Shown here: in pieces, positions 24,478-32,530 of the stretch
Layout: each line of letters begins with the position of its first letter
How positions within the stretch are numbered: position 1 is the first letter of the stretch
Assembly (NCBI RefSeq): GCF_014651615.1
Contig: NZ_BMXF01000001.1
Location: forward strand, 124,001 to 188,000
Length of the DNA: 64,000 nt
DNA from: Persicitalea jodogahamensis
GTDB taxonomy: Bacteria > Bacteroidota > Bacteroidia > Cytophagales > Spirosomataceae
Reading direction: 5' to 3'
The notes under the pieces: generated by a model
Databases searched by the model: none
Told to the model about the DNA's origin: nothing
Seen by the model: the letters and a program-made list of their open reading frames with translations, nothing else
Position numbers and translations under genes: made by a program

Positions 24478-25308
24478 ATGCCCTACGCGCAATATTTTAA
24501 CGGCCAAATCTTTCCCAACGACGCCGACCTGCTCAAAACAAACGATCTGGGTCTGCTGCGGGGTTATGGTATGTTCGACTACTTTCGCACCTACAACGGC
24601 GTCCCGTTTCGCTGGGATGATTATTGGACGAGATTCGCGAACTCGGCCCGGTCGCTGCATATGGCACCACCGCTTACGCAGGACGAAACCGCTGATATCC
24701 TGGCCGACCTGTACAAGCGTTCGGGTGAGGCCGAAGTGGCATTCCGTTTTGTATTGACGGGTGGCTACGCCGCCGACAGCGTGACGGTGACACAACCCAA
24801 TTTTCTGATTCGCTGTGAGCCGTTGCCCAAAGATAATCCAACTTCTCTCCGCGAAGGAATAAAGGTGCTGCCCTACGATTATGTCCGCGATTTACCCGAA
24901 ATCAAGACCACAAACTACCTCCACATGATTCTGCAGGCCGGAGAGATGAAGGCGCAGGGCGCGGCGGATTTGCTTTTTCATAAAGGCGGCGAAATAAGTG
25001 AACTCACCCGAAGCAATGTTTTTCTTTTTAAAGGCGACGCGCTGATCACGCCCGATCGTAATGTGCTGAACGGCATCACCCGCCGCGCGTTTCTCGAACT
25101 CGCCGCTCCTCACTTCGATGTGCAGGTGCGGCCCGTTCTGTTCGACGAGTTGATTAACGCCGACGAGTGCTTCACCACCAGCACCACCAAATGGGCGGTG
25201 CCCATCGTACAGGTCGGCGAACACACCATTGCCGATGGCCATCCCGGAAAGCGAACAGTGTTTTTACGGGAATTGTTTCTGAAGGTGGTAGAGGAGTGGG
25301 GAAGTTAG
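24478..25308 (+). CDS. Class IV aminotransferase (branched-chain/D-amino-acid aminotransferase-like)
   Basis: A 276-residue cytoplasmic PLP enzyme. The ATG at 24478 (MPYAQYFNGQIFPNDAD) is preferred over an in-frame TTG at 24457. The fold-IV features are DLGLLRGYGMFDYFRTYNG (about 25-43), the PLP lysine in PEIKTTNYLHM near residue 146, and GGEISELTRSNVFLFKG (about 170-186) with ITPDRNVLNGITRR, which bind the phosphate and orient the cofactor. Length and order fit branched-chain, D-alanine or aminodeoxychorismate lyase families, and the members are hard to separate by sequence alone. It lies between the sugar transporter and gatB with no clear functional partner. Confidence 0.85.
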   Translation: MPYAQYFNGQIFPNDADLLKTNDLGLLRGYGMFDYFRTYNGVPFRWDDYWTRFANSARSLHMAPPLTQDETADILADLYKRSGEAEVAFRFVLTGGYAADSVTVTQPNFLIRCEPLPKDNPTSLREGIKVLPYDYVRDLPEIKTTNYLHMILQAGEMKAQGAADLLFHKGGEISELTRSNVFLFKGDALITPDRNVLNGITRRAFLELAAPHFDVQVRPVLFDELINADECFTTSTTKWAVPIVQVGEHTIADGHPGKRTVFLRELFLKVVEEWGS

Positions 25309-25340
25309 ATCTTTTACCTTCGCCTCAGGCAGAAACACCC

Positions 25341-25348
25341 TACCTTTG
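25341..25348 (+). promoter_or_regulatory. Candidate -7 element upstream of gatB
   Basis: TACCTTTG matches TAnnTTTG and lies 18 bases before the gatB ATG at 25367. A convincing -33 element is not seen at normal spacing; the nearest T-run is 25 bases upstream. A start point close to the gene would give a very short leader. Confidence 0.4.
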
Positions 25349-25366
25349 CCGATATAGCCAATACTT

Positions 25367-26863
25367 ATGACCTCTACTGAATTCACACCCACCGAACTAC
25401 CGGATGAGCTTTTGGAAAAATACGAAACTGTCATCGGTCTGGAAGTGCATTGCCAGCTCCTGACCGACTCCAAACTCTTTGCCTCGGATACCAACCGCTT
25501 CGGTGGCGAACCCAACACGCACATCAGCCCGCTGACGCTGGCGTTGCCGGGTACTTTGCCCAAACTGAATCAAAAGGCCGTGGAATACGCGGTAAGGCTG
25601 GGGCTGGCCTGCGGCTGCGACATCAGCCGCCACACTATTTTTGACCGCAAAAATTATTTCTACCCGGATTTGCCCAAGGGCTACCAGATCTCACAGGACA
25701 AAGCCCCGATTTGTGTGGGGGGCGGCGTGACGGTTACGACCAAGGACCAGGAAAATAATCCGGTAGAGCGTACGATACGCTTTCACCACATCCATCTGGA
25801 AGAAGATGCGGGCAAGTCGGTGCACGATGGCAGCAGCAGCGATACCCAACTCGACTACAACCGCGCCGGAACTCCGCTGGTGGAAATGGTGTCGGAGCCT
25901 GATCTGCGCTCGGCGGAGGAAACGGGTGCCTTCGTGACCGAGATACGGCGTCTGGTGCGCTACCTCGACATCAGCGATGGCAACATGGAGGAAGGCTCGC
26001 TGCGCTGCGATGTCAACGTGTCGGTACGGCCCTTCGGGCAGGAAGAATACGGCACCAAAGTGGAAATCAAGAACATGAATTCCATCCGCAATATCATGCG
26101 GGCCGTAGAATACGAGCGGCGGCGGCAGGTGTCGGCGCTGGAAAATGGCGACGCACTTTTTCAGGAAACGCGGATGTTCGACGCCGAAACGGGCGAAACC
26201 TACGGGATGCGCGTGAAGGAAACGATGAACGATTACCGGTATTTTCCCGATCCCGACCTCTGCCCCGTGGAGTTGACGGAAGAAAGAGTACAGGCAATAA
26301 AAAGCCAAATGCCCGCTCTGCCGCGTGAATTAAGGGAAAAATTCGTCAGCCAATACGGGATACCGGCTTACGACGCCGAGTTGCTCACCGATACGCGGGA
26401 CATGGCCCGCTACTTCGAAGAATTATGCGGCCTGACTACCCATTACAAAACGGCCTCCAACTGGCTGATGGGCCCCGTTCGCTCGTATCTGAACGAAAGC
26501 GGTACGGAAATTGCGGCTTTTCCGCTGACACCGGGAACGCTGGCCGAACTCATCGAGTTGATAGAGACGCAGGTTATCAGCCATTCGGTGGCCACGCAGA
26601 AGGCCTTCCCGGCTTTGCTGGAAGAGCCTGGCCGCTCGCCGCGCGAACTGGCCGAAGCCAGCGACTGGCTCCAAAACCGCAATACAAACGAACTCGAGAC
26701 GTTGGTAGAGGAAGTTCTTCAGTCTATGCCCGACAAAGTAAAAGCTTATCAGAAAGGGAAGAAAGGCTTGATGGGGCTTTTTGTCGGAGAAGTGATGAAA
26801 AAATCGAAAGGCAAAGGCGATCCGAAAATGATCAATCAGCTTTTGGCCCAAAAACTTAACTAA
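25367..26863 (+). CDS. gatB: Aspartyl/glutamyl-tRNA amidotransferase subunit B
   Basis: A 498-residue cytoplasmic subunit of the GatCAB complex, which converts mischarged Glu-tRNA(Gln) (or Asp-tRNA(Asn)) to Gln-tRNA(Gln). The catalytic cradle is clear: ETVIGLEVHCQLLTDSKLF (about 21-39), LALPGTLPKLNQKAVEYAV, DRKNYFYPDLPKGYQISQ and GTPLVEMVSEPDLRSAEE (about 168-185), plus MRVKETMNDYRYFPDPDLCP. The C-terminal helical and YqeY-like tail (about 350-498, ending VMKKSKGKGDPKMINQLLAQ) binds tRNA. Length is normal. gatA and gatC are not in this window, as is common in Bacteroidota. Confidence 0.97.
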   Translation: MTSTEFTPTELPDELLEKYETVIGLEVHCQLLTDSKLFASDTNRFGGEPNTHISPLTLALPGTLPKLNQKAVEYAVRLGLACGCDISRHTIFDRKNYFYPDLPKGYQISQDKAPICVGGGVTVTTKDQENNPVERTIRFHHIHLEEDAGKSVHDGSSSDTQLDYNRAGTPLVEMVSEPDLRSAEETGAFVTEIRRLVRYLDISDGNMEEGSLRCDVNVSVRPFGQEEYGTKVEIKNMNSIRNIMRAVEYERRRQVSALENGDALFQETRMFDAETGETYGMRVKETMNDYRYFPDPDLCPVELTEERVQAIKSQMPALPRELREKFVSQYGIPAYDAELLTDTRDMARYFEELCGLTTHYKTASNWLMGPVRSYLNESGTEIAAFPLTPGTLAELIELIETQVISHSVATQKAFPALLEEPGRSPRELAEASDWLQNRNTNELETLVEEVLQSMPDKVKAYQKGKKGLMGLFVGEVMKKSKGKGDPKMINQLLAQKLN

Positions 26864-26891
26864 TGAACAGTTGACAATGGAGAATGGACAA

Positions 26892-28037
26892 ATGCTTATA
26901 GAAAGAGCAAAGTACCTCGCGCTATTCATGCTATTGAGCGTCTTTGCGTTTGCGCAGCAGGAGCCTGCCGCTAAGGAATTTACGGTGTCAGGCAAAGTTA
27001 AAAACGGTTCGGCGGGAGAGAAGGTTTATCTGCAGTTCTCGACCAACCCACCCGTGACTCTGGATTCGACGACGCTGGCCGCCGACGGTACTTTCACCAT
27101 TAAGGGCACAGAGAAAGATGGTGGCAATTTTTATATGCTCAATATCGCCGACCGTCAGAAAATAGTGCTGCTTGTGGAAGGGGGCGAAAACTTTGCGGTC
27201 ACGACCGACGGTTACGACAAAAATGACAAGGGTGAGCCCGGCAAGTACACGGTGAAAGGCTCCAAAAACATGGAGTATTACGCCAAACTCATGGAAATGA
27301 ACCAGGCGATGGTGGACAAAGTCAACAAATGGAACGACGAGTACGCCAAGGCTACCGAGAAAAAGGATAGTAAGAAAATGCAGGAGATTCAGGGTAATTT
27401 CCAGGCTGCCGAGGTAGAACATGTGGCTAAAATCAAAACGCTATTGCCCGAAATGGGTACTTCGCTGGTGGCCATTTTTGCAGCCAACAATATGCTCAAT
27501 CCGGAGCGGGACTTTGCCGAGATGGAAGCCGTGGCTCAGCGTTTTGAGCAGGAAAACCCTTCGTCCAAAATCGCACAATCCTACATTGGCTTTGTCAAGC
27601 GGCTCAAAGGCATTTCGGTAGGTGATGTCGCCCCCGATTTTACGCTGAACAATCCCGAAGGTCAGGACGTAACGCTTTCGTCGCTGCGTGGTAAGTACGT
27701 ACTCATCGACTTCTGGGCTTCGTGGTGCGGCCCTTGCCGCATGGAAAACCCCAACGTGGTGAAGCTTTACGATAAATACAAAGACAAGGGCTTCGCGATC
27801 TACGGCGTCTCTCTTGACAAAGACAAAGCCGCCTGGCTCGCTGCCATCAAAAAAGACAACCTGACCTGGACGCATGGCTCCGACCTTAAATTCTGGAATT
27901 CCGCCGTGGCCCAGACTTACGGCGTCAACGCTATTCCGGCTACTTTTTTGCTGGATAAAGAAGGAAAAGTAATTGCCAAAAACCTGCGCGGGGCCTCGCT
28001 GGAAGCCAAAATCAGCGAATTGCTCGGCGGAGAATAA
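26892..28037 (+). CDS. Periplasmic thioredoxin-like (TlpA/AhpC-TSA) protein with DUF4369 domain
   Basis: A 381-residue exported protein. The ATG at 26892 gives MLIERAKYLALFMLLSVFAF followed by AQQ, a good signal peptide; ATG at 26877 and TTG at 26871 are alternatives that lengthen the N-terminus. A DUF4369 beta-domain (about 15-120, VSGKVKNGSAGEKVYLQF) is followed by a helical linker and a C-terminal thioredoxin-fold domain (about 240-381) with the redox motif WASWCGPCRMENP and cis-Pro segment VNAIPATFLLDK. Family members reduce or isomerise disulfides or supply reductant in the periplasm. It is separated from gatB by 28 bases and ends before a terminator. Confidence 0.9.
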   Translation: MLIERAKYLALFMLLSVFAFAQQEPAAKEFTVSGKVKNGSAGEKVYLQFSTNPPVTLDSTTLAADGTFTIKGTEKDGGNFYMLNIADRQKIVLLVEGGENFAVTTDGYDKNDKGEPGKYTVKGSKNMEYYAKLMEMNQAMVDKVNKWNDEYAKATEKKDSKKMQEIQGNFQAAEVEHVAKIKTLLPEMGTSLVAIFAANNMLNPERDFAEMEAVAQRFEQENPSSKIAQSYIGFVKRLKGISVGDVAPDFTLNNPEGQDVTLSSLRGKYVLIDFWASWCGPCRMENPNVVKLYDKYKDKGFAIYGVSLDKDKAAWLAAIKKDNLTWTHGSDLKFWNSAVAQTYGVNAIPATFLLDKEGKVIAKNLRGASLEAKISELLGGE

Positions 28038-28066
28038 AAAGGAAAGAACAATCAATGAATCAATAG

Positions 28067-28093
28067 AAAGCCCGGCTCTGCGTCGGGCTTTTT
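28067..28093 (+). terminator. Terminator after the TlpA-like gene
   Basis: AAAGCCCG at 28067-28074 pairs with CGGGCTTT at 28084-28091, followed by TT and a C. It lies 29 bases after the stop at 28037 and 50 bases before proC. Confidence 0.75.
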
Positions 28094-28144
28094 CGTTACT
28101 TTGTGTTTTTTGTACGACCCTCAAATAAAAAATTCAATAGCTAA

Positions 28145-28948
28145 ATGAAAATCGCCATCGTAGGCTGCGGCAATATGGGCATGGCATTCGCCCGTGCCTT
28201 TCTTAAATTTGATCTGGTAAAAAAAGAGGACTTCCTGTTGGTGGAAAAAAGCGCCGAGCGTAAGGAAACCCTGCACAGCTTTCAGCCGGGTGTATTGACG
28301 GGTGTCATCAGCCCCGAGATTGGTACTTATGACCTGGTCATTCTTTCGGTCAAACCGCAGGATTATCTGACAGTCGCTGCGTCGCTGCGTGAGGTCATTC
28401 AGCCGTCGCAGATCGTGCTTTCGATTATGGCGGGCATCTCCATGCAAACCATTCAGGAATCGCTCAATCATCAGCCCGTAGTGCGGGCCATGCCCAATAC
28501 GCCCGCGATGCTGGGCATGGGCATTACGGCCTACGCTGCCTCGCCCGAAGTGGAGCGGGGGCAGTTGCGCAAGGTAGAAAACCTCATCAACGCCACCGGC
28601 CGCTCGGTTTTTCTGGAAGACGAAGGCCAGCTGGACGCCGTGACCGCCCTGAGTGGCAGTGGCCCGGCCTATTTTTTCTATTTGGTAAAAACGATGATCG
28701 AAGCGGGCAGACAAATGGGTTTCGAGGAATCGGTGGCCACGCTGCTGGTAAAGCAAACTATGCTTGGTTCCTACCACCTCATCAATAATGCCGACCGCTC
28801 CCTCGACGAGCTCATCAAGGCGGTGGCCTCCAAAGGCGGCACTACCGAAGCAGCCCTGAAAGGCTTCGAGGAAGGCAAGTTAGCCGATGCTCTCACGCAG
28901 GGCATTCACGCGGCCCAAAAACGAGCTACCGAACTTTCCCAGGGGTAG
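28145..28948 (+). CDS. proC: Pyrroline-5-carboxylate reductase
   Basis: A 267-residue cytoplasmic enzyme that reduces 1-pyrroline-5-carboxylate to proline with NAD(P)H. The N-terminal Rossmann loop is IAIVGCGNMGMAFARAF, the middle has DLVILSVKPQDYL and VRAMPNTPAMLGMGITAY, and the C-terminal dimerisation domain has VTALSGSGPAYFFYLVKTM with TLLVKQTMLGSYHL and VASKGGTTEAALKGFEEG, all in the normal order. Full family length. It appears to be a single-gene unit between a terminator and the convergent carboxylesterase gene. Confidence 0.95.
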   Translation: MKIAIVGCGNMGMAFARAFLKFDLVKKEDFLLVEKSAERKETLHSFQPGVLTGVISPEIGTYDLVILSVKPQDYLTVAASLREVIQPSQIVLSIMAGISMQTIQESLNHQPVVRAMPNTPAMLGMGITAYAASPEVERGQLRKVENLINATGRSVFLEDEGQLDAVTALSGSGPAYFFYLVKTMIEAGRQMGFEESVATLLVKQTMLGSYHLINNADRSLDELIKAVASKGGTTEAALKGFEEGKLADALTQGIHAAQKRATELSQG

Positions 28949-28988
28949 TTGGGGAAGTTTGGTAAAAACCGTAAAGCGATGCGGGTTT

Positions 28989-30614
28989 TCAATTCGCCTC
29001 TTTCGCCATTTTATCCAGTAACAGGTACCTGTCCCGGTGCTTTTCCGGCCCAGCCTTGGTCTGCACGTCGATATGCATCACGGCGGCAGGCTGCCCGCTT
29101 TTCACGACGGGCCAGTTCGGAACGCCCAGACCGTTGGGATTCCCGGTTTTAATAAAGTTGGCGAAAAAGAGCTGCATGATTTCTGATACTTTGTAATCCT
29201 CCGGCTGCCAGTCATACACGCGGTTGGTGGGTAAATTACCAAGAGCGTACTCGATTTCTGCCGAGTGAACGGCACCTTTTGGAGCAGGAGGCCGCTTTGC
29301 CGTCGCATCGTCATTTCTTGTGACGCCGCCCGCGAGGTTAGCCGTCGCATTGCCCATTTCTGCCCGCATCTCCGGACGGGGCCGGGCGTAGAGGTAACGG
29401 TACACTGGCTTACCGCCGGTCTGACTGTGGAGATCAGCCCATTTCCAGGTGCCAAATCCGATAAACCGATCCCCGGCCATATCGGTAGCTACCTGCTCTA
29501 CCTCGGCGTCCGTAGCCGGAGCATACACCTTAAGCATTTGGTCGGCCTGCTCACCATACATTTTCTTTACGGCGGCGGTGTAGTTGTCGCGGGTAGGTTG
29601 CTCTTTGCCTAATATACCCTGATAGCCGCTTTCCTGCGAGTTCCAGCCCACCAACAATGGGACGTGTGACTGCTGTCCATTTGCGAAAACTTCAACAGGA
29701 GGCTTGGGGAAGAAGTACCCATCCACTACCGCCGAAAAGCGGGGAACGCCGGGCTTGGTGGTAGTTTCCAGCAGTTCCTGAGCAGGCATTTTCCGCAGGG
29801 CAGCCAGCGAAGTTGCTCCTACGACTTTGCCGAACTCTACACCGGTTTGCTCAGCCTCGGACAAGGACGAAATCGGACGAGAACCCAGCAGCGACCCGCT
29901 TTCGCCGATGGCACCCGCGATCAGATTCTTCGCCAGCGGAGAAGCCATTTGCGCACTTACTGAAAAAGAACCTGCCGATTCGCCAGCGATCGTCACCCGA
30001 TTGGGATCCCCCCCGAAAGCGGCAATGTTTTTCTGTACCCATTGCAGCGCAGCGGCCTGATCCAGAAAGCCATAGTTACCCGACGCCTTGTGGGGGGATT
30101 CTTTTGACAGTTCAGGGTGGGAGAAAAAGCCGAATATCGTAAGGCGGTAATTGACCGTGACAGTCACGATGCCATGGCGCGCCAGACTCTCGCCGTCGTA
30201 GCGTGGCTCCGAACCATCGCCGGCGATCAGACCACCGCCGTAGAAATAGACCAGCACCGGGAGGCGGTCGGTGGCCGTTTTGGCGGGCGTCCAGACATTG
30301 AGGTACAGGCAGTCTTCGCTGACGCCGTCGGACCGGAAGTTCATGTCGCCGAAAATGGGCAACTGCATGGCGCGGGGGCCAAACTTATCGGCCTTGCGCA
30401 CACCCGTCCAGTTCTTGACGGGCTGGGGCTCGCGCCAGCGCAGGTCACCCACGGGCGGCGCGGCAAAGGGGACGCCCTTGAACGCCCGGATGCCCGACTC
30501 GTCCAGGCCTTCCAGAATGCCGTTGGCGGTTTTGACCTGTAATGCGGGCGCGCCCTGATCCGTTTGGGCAAAGCACCAAATGGGGAACAGAACGAAAACA
30601 AATATCTTCTTCAT
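28989..30614 (-). CDS. Secreted type-B carboxylesterase
   Basis: A 541-residue alpha/beta-hydrolase of the carboxylesterase/lipase B family with a signal peptide (MKKIFVFVLFPIWCFA, then QTD). The N-terminal core has FKGVPFAAPPVGDLRW and SEDCLYLNVW, typical of the family. The oxyanion loop is YFYGGGLIAGDGS, the nucleophile Ser is in IAGESAGSFSVSAQ near residue 215, the acid residue is probably the Glu of GWNSQESGYQG and the His lies in GAVHSAEIEYALGNL near 445. It hydrolyses ester bonds in the periplasm or outside; the substrate is unknown. The M20 peptidase gene diverges from it with a 129-base gap that must hold both promoters. Confidence 0.9.
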   Translation of the reverse strand: MKKIFVFVLFPIWCFAQTDQGAPALQVKTANGILEGLDESGIRAFKGVPFAAPPVGDLRWREPQPVKNWTGVRKADKFGPRAMQLPIFGDMNFRSDGVSEDCLYLNVWTPAKTATDRLPVLVYFYGGGLIAGDGSEPRYDGESLARHGIVTVTVNYRLTIFGFFSHPELSKESPHKASGNYGFLDQAAALQWVQKNIAAFGGDPNRVTIAGESAGSFSVSAQMASPLAKNLIAGAIGESGSLLGSRPISSLSEAEQTGVEFGKVVGATSLAALRKMPAQELLETTTKPGVPRFSAVVDGYFFPKPPVEVFANGQQSHVPLLVGWNSQESGYQGILGKEQPTRDNYTAAVKKMYGEQADQMLKVYAPATDAEVEQVATDMAGDRFIGFGTWKWADLHSQTGGKPVYRYLYARPRPEMRAEMGNATANLAGGVTRNDDATAKRPPAPKGAVHSAEIEYALGNLPTNRVYDWQPEDYKVSEIMQLFFANFIKTGNPNGLGVPNWPVVKSGQPAAVMHIDVQTKAGPEKHRDRYLLLDKMAKEAN

Positions 30615-30743
30615 GGTCGCGATGTTTTGATAAATTCGATAATTTCAGCCCCAGGGCGTATGCTTATTCAAAGAACGACACCCCAACAATATAACCATAC
30701 TTCCGGGTGATCGCCTGATTTAATTATCGCTTACCTCGCTTCT

Positions 30744-32279
30744 ATGAAAAAATCTATGCTTTTTTTGGGGCTGATTGGTTTTCTCAACCAGCCATCTTTC
30801 GCCCAATCCGCTGAAACGCTGAGTATCCGCAACTACGGCTCCCAAAACGCCGATAAGATCATTCGGGAGTTTAGTGAATTTCTGTCCATTCCCAATGTGG
30901 CAAGCGACACGGCTAACATCAGGAAGAATGCCGCTGCCATTATGGACATGATGCAAAAGCGCGGCGTCAAAAATGTGCAGCTTTTGTCGCCTGCTGCGCC
31001 GGGTGCGCCTCCTGCCGTGTATGGCGAAGTGATGGTGCCGGGCGCGACCCAAACACTCATTTTCTACGCCCATTACGATGGCCAGCCCGTTAACCCCGCG
31101 CAATGGGCCGCCGGGCTTGAACCCTTCGGACCCAAACTTTTCACTGGTGCTATCGACAAGGGAGGCAAAAATATACCTTTCCCGGCCAACGGGAAGTACG
31201 ATAGGGACTGGCGCATCTACGCCCGCTCGGCCTCCGACGACAAGGGGGGAGTGTACACGATTCTGAATGCCTACGAAGCCCTGACGAAAAGCGGGATGAA
31301 ACCCACTACCAATCTGAAATTTTTCTTCGAGGGCGAGGAGGAGGCCGGATCGCCGCACCTGGATGAGATTTTGGAAAAGCACCAATCGCTGCTGCAGTCA
31401 GACTTGTGGATCATTTGCGACGGGCCCGTGCACCAGTCGGGCAAAAAGCAGATCGTGTTTGGCGTGCGCGGTGACGCCCATATCGACCTGACCGTGTATG
31501 GACCCAAGCGTCCCCTGCACAGCGGCCACTATGGCAACTGGGCGCCCAATCCCGCGCTGATGCTTGCAAAACTGCTGGCATCCATGAAGGATGACGACGG
31601 CCGGGTGCTGGTCAAAGGTTTTTATGATGACGTGATACCGCTCAGCGCATCCGAAAAAAAAGCCATGCGCGAAGTACCTTCCGTGGAAGCGCAGATGAAG
31701 AGCGAATTGGGGATCAGTGCCACCGAGATGCCGGAAAGCGTACTGAACGAGGCAATCAGTATGCCCTCGCTGAACATCAACGGTATGCAGAGTGGTAATG
31801 TGGGGAAAATGGCCTCCAATCAGATTCCGACCTTCGCTACTGCGGTACTTGACCTGCGACTGGTACTGGGCAATGACGCGCAGCGTCAGCAGCAAAAAGT
31901 GATCGACCATATCGCAGCCCAGGGGTACCACGTTATCGACCACGAGCCCACCGATGCCGAAAGAGCCAACTACGCCAAGCTCATTAAGGTAATCCCCGGC
32001 GACGATGGCTACAACGCCCAGCGCACTTCGATGGACCTGCCCATCGCCCAAAAGGTGATCGCCGCCGTGCAGACCACCACGCCCGATCCGCTGGTACTGC
32101 AACCTACCTCGGGCGGTAGTCTTCCATTGTATTTGTTTGTTAAATACCTGAATGCAAACACAATGACCGTCCCCATTGCGAATCACGACAATAATCAACA
32201 CGCCGAAAACGAGAATATCCGGCTGGGAAATCTGTTTGATGGGTTGGAAACGATGGCAGCGGTGATGGGGATGCGGTAG
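30744..32279 (+). CDS. M20 family dipeptidase/carboxypeptidase, exported
   Basis: A 511-residue zinc peptidase with signal peptide (MKKSMLFLGLIGFLNQPSFA, then QSA). The di-zinc site is visible in order: His of LIFYAHYDGQP (about 107-117), bridging Asp of SASDDKGG, paired Glu of FEGEEEAGSPHLDE, and a late His in VPIANHDNNQHAENENI near the C-terminus. The dimerisation domain between them includes RGDAHIDLTVYGPKRPLHSGHYG. The family removes residues from di- and oligopeptides. Together with the secreted esterase on the opposite strand it suggests periplasmic processing of peptide- or ester-containing material, but a direct link is not shown. Confidence 0.92.
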   Translation: MKKSMLFLGLIGFLNQPSFAQSAETLSIRNYGSQNADKIIREFSEFLSIPNVASDTANIRKNAAAIMDMMQKRGVKNVQLLSPAAPGAPPAVYGEVMVPGATQTLIFYAHYDGQPVNPAQWAAGLEPFGPKLFTGAIDKGGKNIPFPANGKYDRDWRIYARSASDDKGGVYTILNAYEALTKSGMKPTTNLKFFFEGEEEAGSPHLDEILEKHQSLLQSDLWIICDGPVHQSGKKQIVFGVRGDAHIDLTVYGPKRPLHSGHYGNWAPNPALMLAKLLASMKDDDGRVLVKGFYDDVIPLSASEKKAMREVPSVEAQMKSELGISATEMPESVLNEAISMPSLNINGMQSGNVGKMASNQIPTFATAVLDLRLVLGNDAQRQQQKVIDHIAAQGYHVIDHEPTDAERANYAKLIKVIPGDDGYNAQRTSMDLPIAQKVIAAVQTTTPDPLVLQPTSGGSLPLYLFVKYLNANTMTVPIANHDNNQHAENENIRLGNLFDGLETMAAVMGMR

Positions 32280-32392
32280 CGGCTTATTGGGGAATCAAAT
32301 AGCGTAATATTCAACGGTCTTCCTCCACCAATAATAGAGTGGTGGCAACGATTCGCCCGACCTGTGCCTGCGGATGGATCTATACCCTGAGA

Positions 32393-32422
32393 CGCCATAC
32401 CGTACTATGCCATACCGTACTA
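32393..32422. repeat. Two perfect tandem 15-base repeats
   Basis: GCCATACCGTACTAT at 32393-32407 is repeated exactly at 32408-32422, in the 250-base gap before the nitronate-monooxygenase-like gene. Two copies only; it may come from replication slippage or act as a direct-repeat operator. No other copies were noticed in the window. Confidence 0.7.
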
Positions 32423-32479
32423 TGACGCGTATCATTTTGTAAGAAAATCTGAAGCATGGCTTGCTGCGGGCTGGAAAAG

Positions 32480-32487
32480 TAGTTTTG
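32480..32487 (+). promoter_or_regulatory. Candidate -7 element upstream of the nitronate-monooxygenase-like gene
   Basis: TAGTTTTG matches TAnnTTTG; a TTG at 32461-32463 lies 16 bases upstream, shorter than usual. The gene starts 43 bases downstream at 32531. Confidence 0.35.
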
Positions 32488-32530
32488 AACTTTGAGTTTT
32501 CCTCCAGTCCCGTAGTCTTACAATCAAGCG

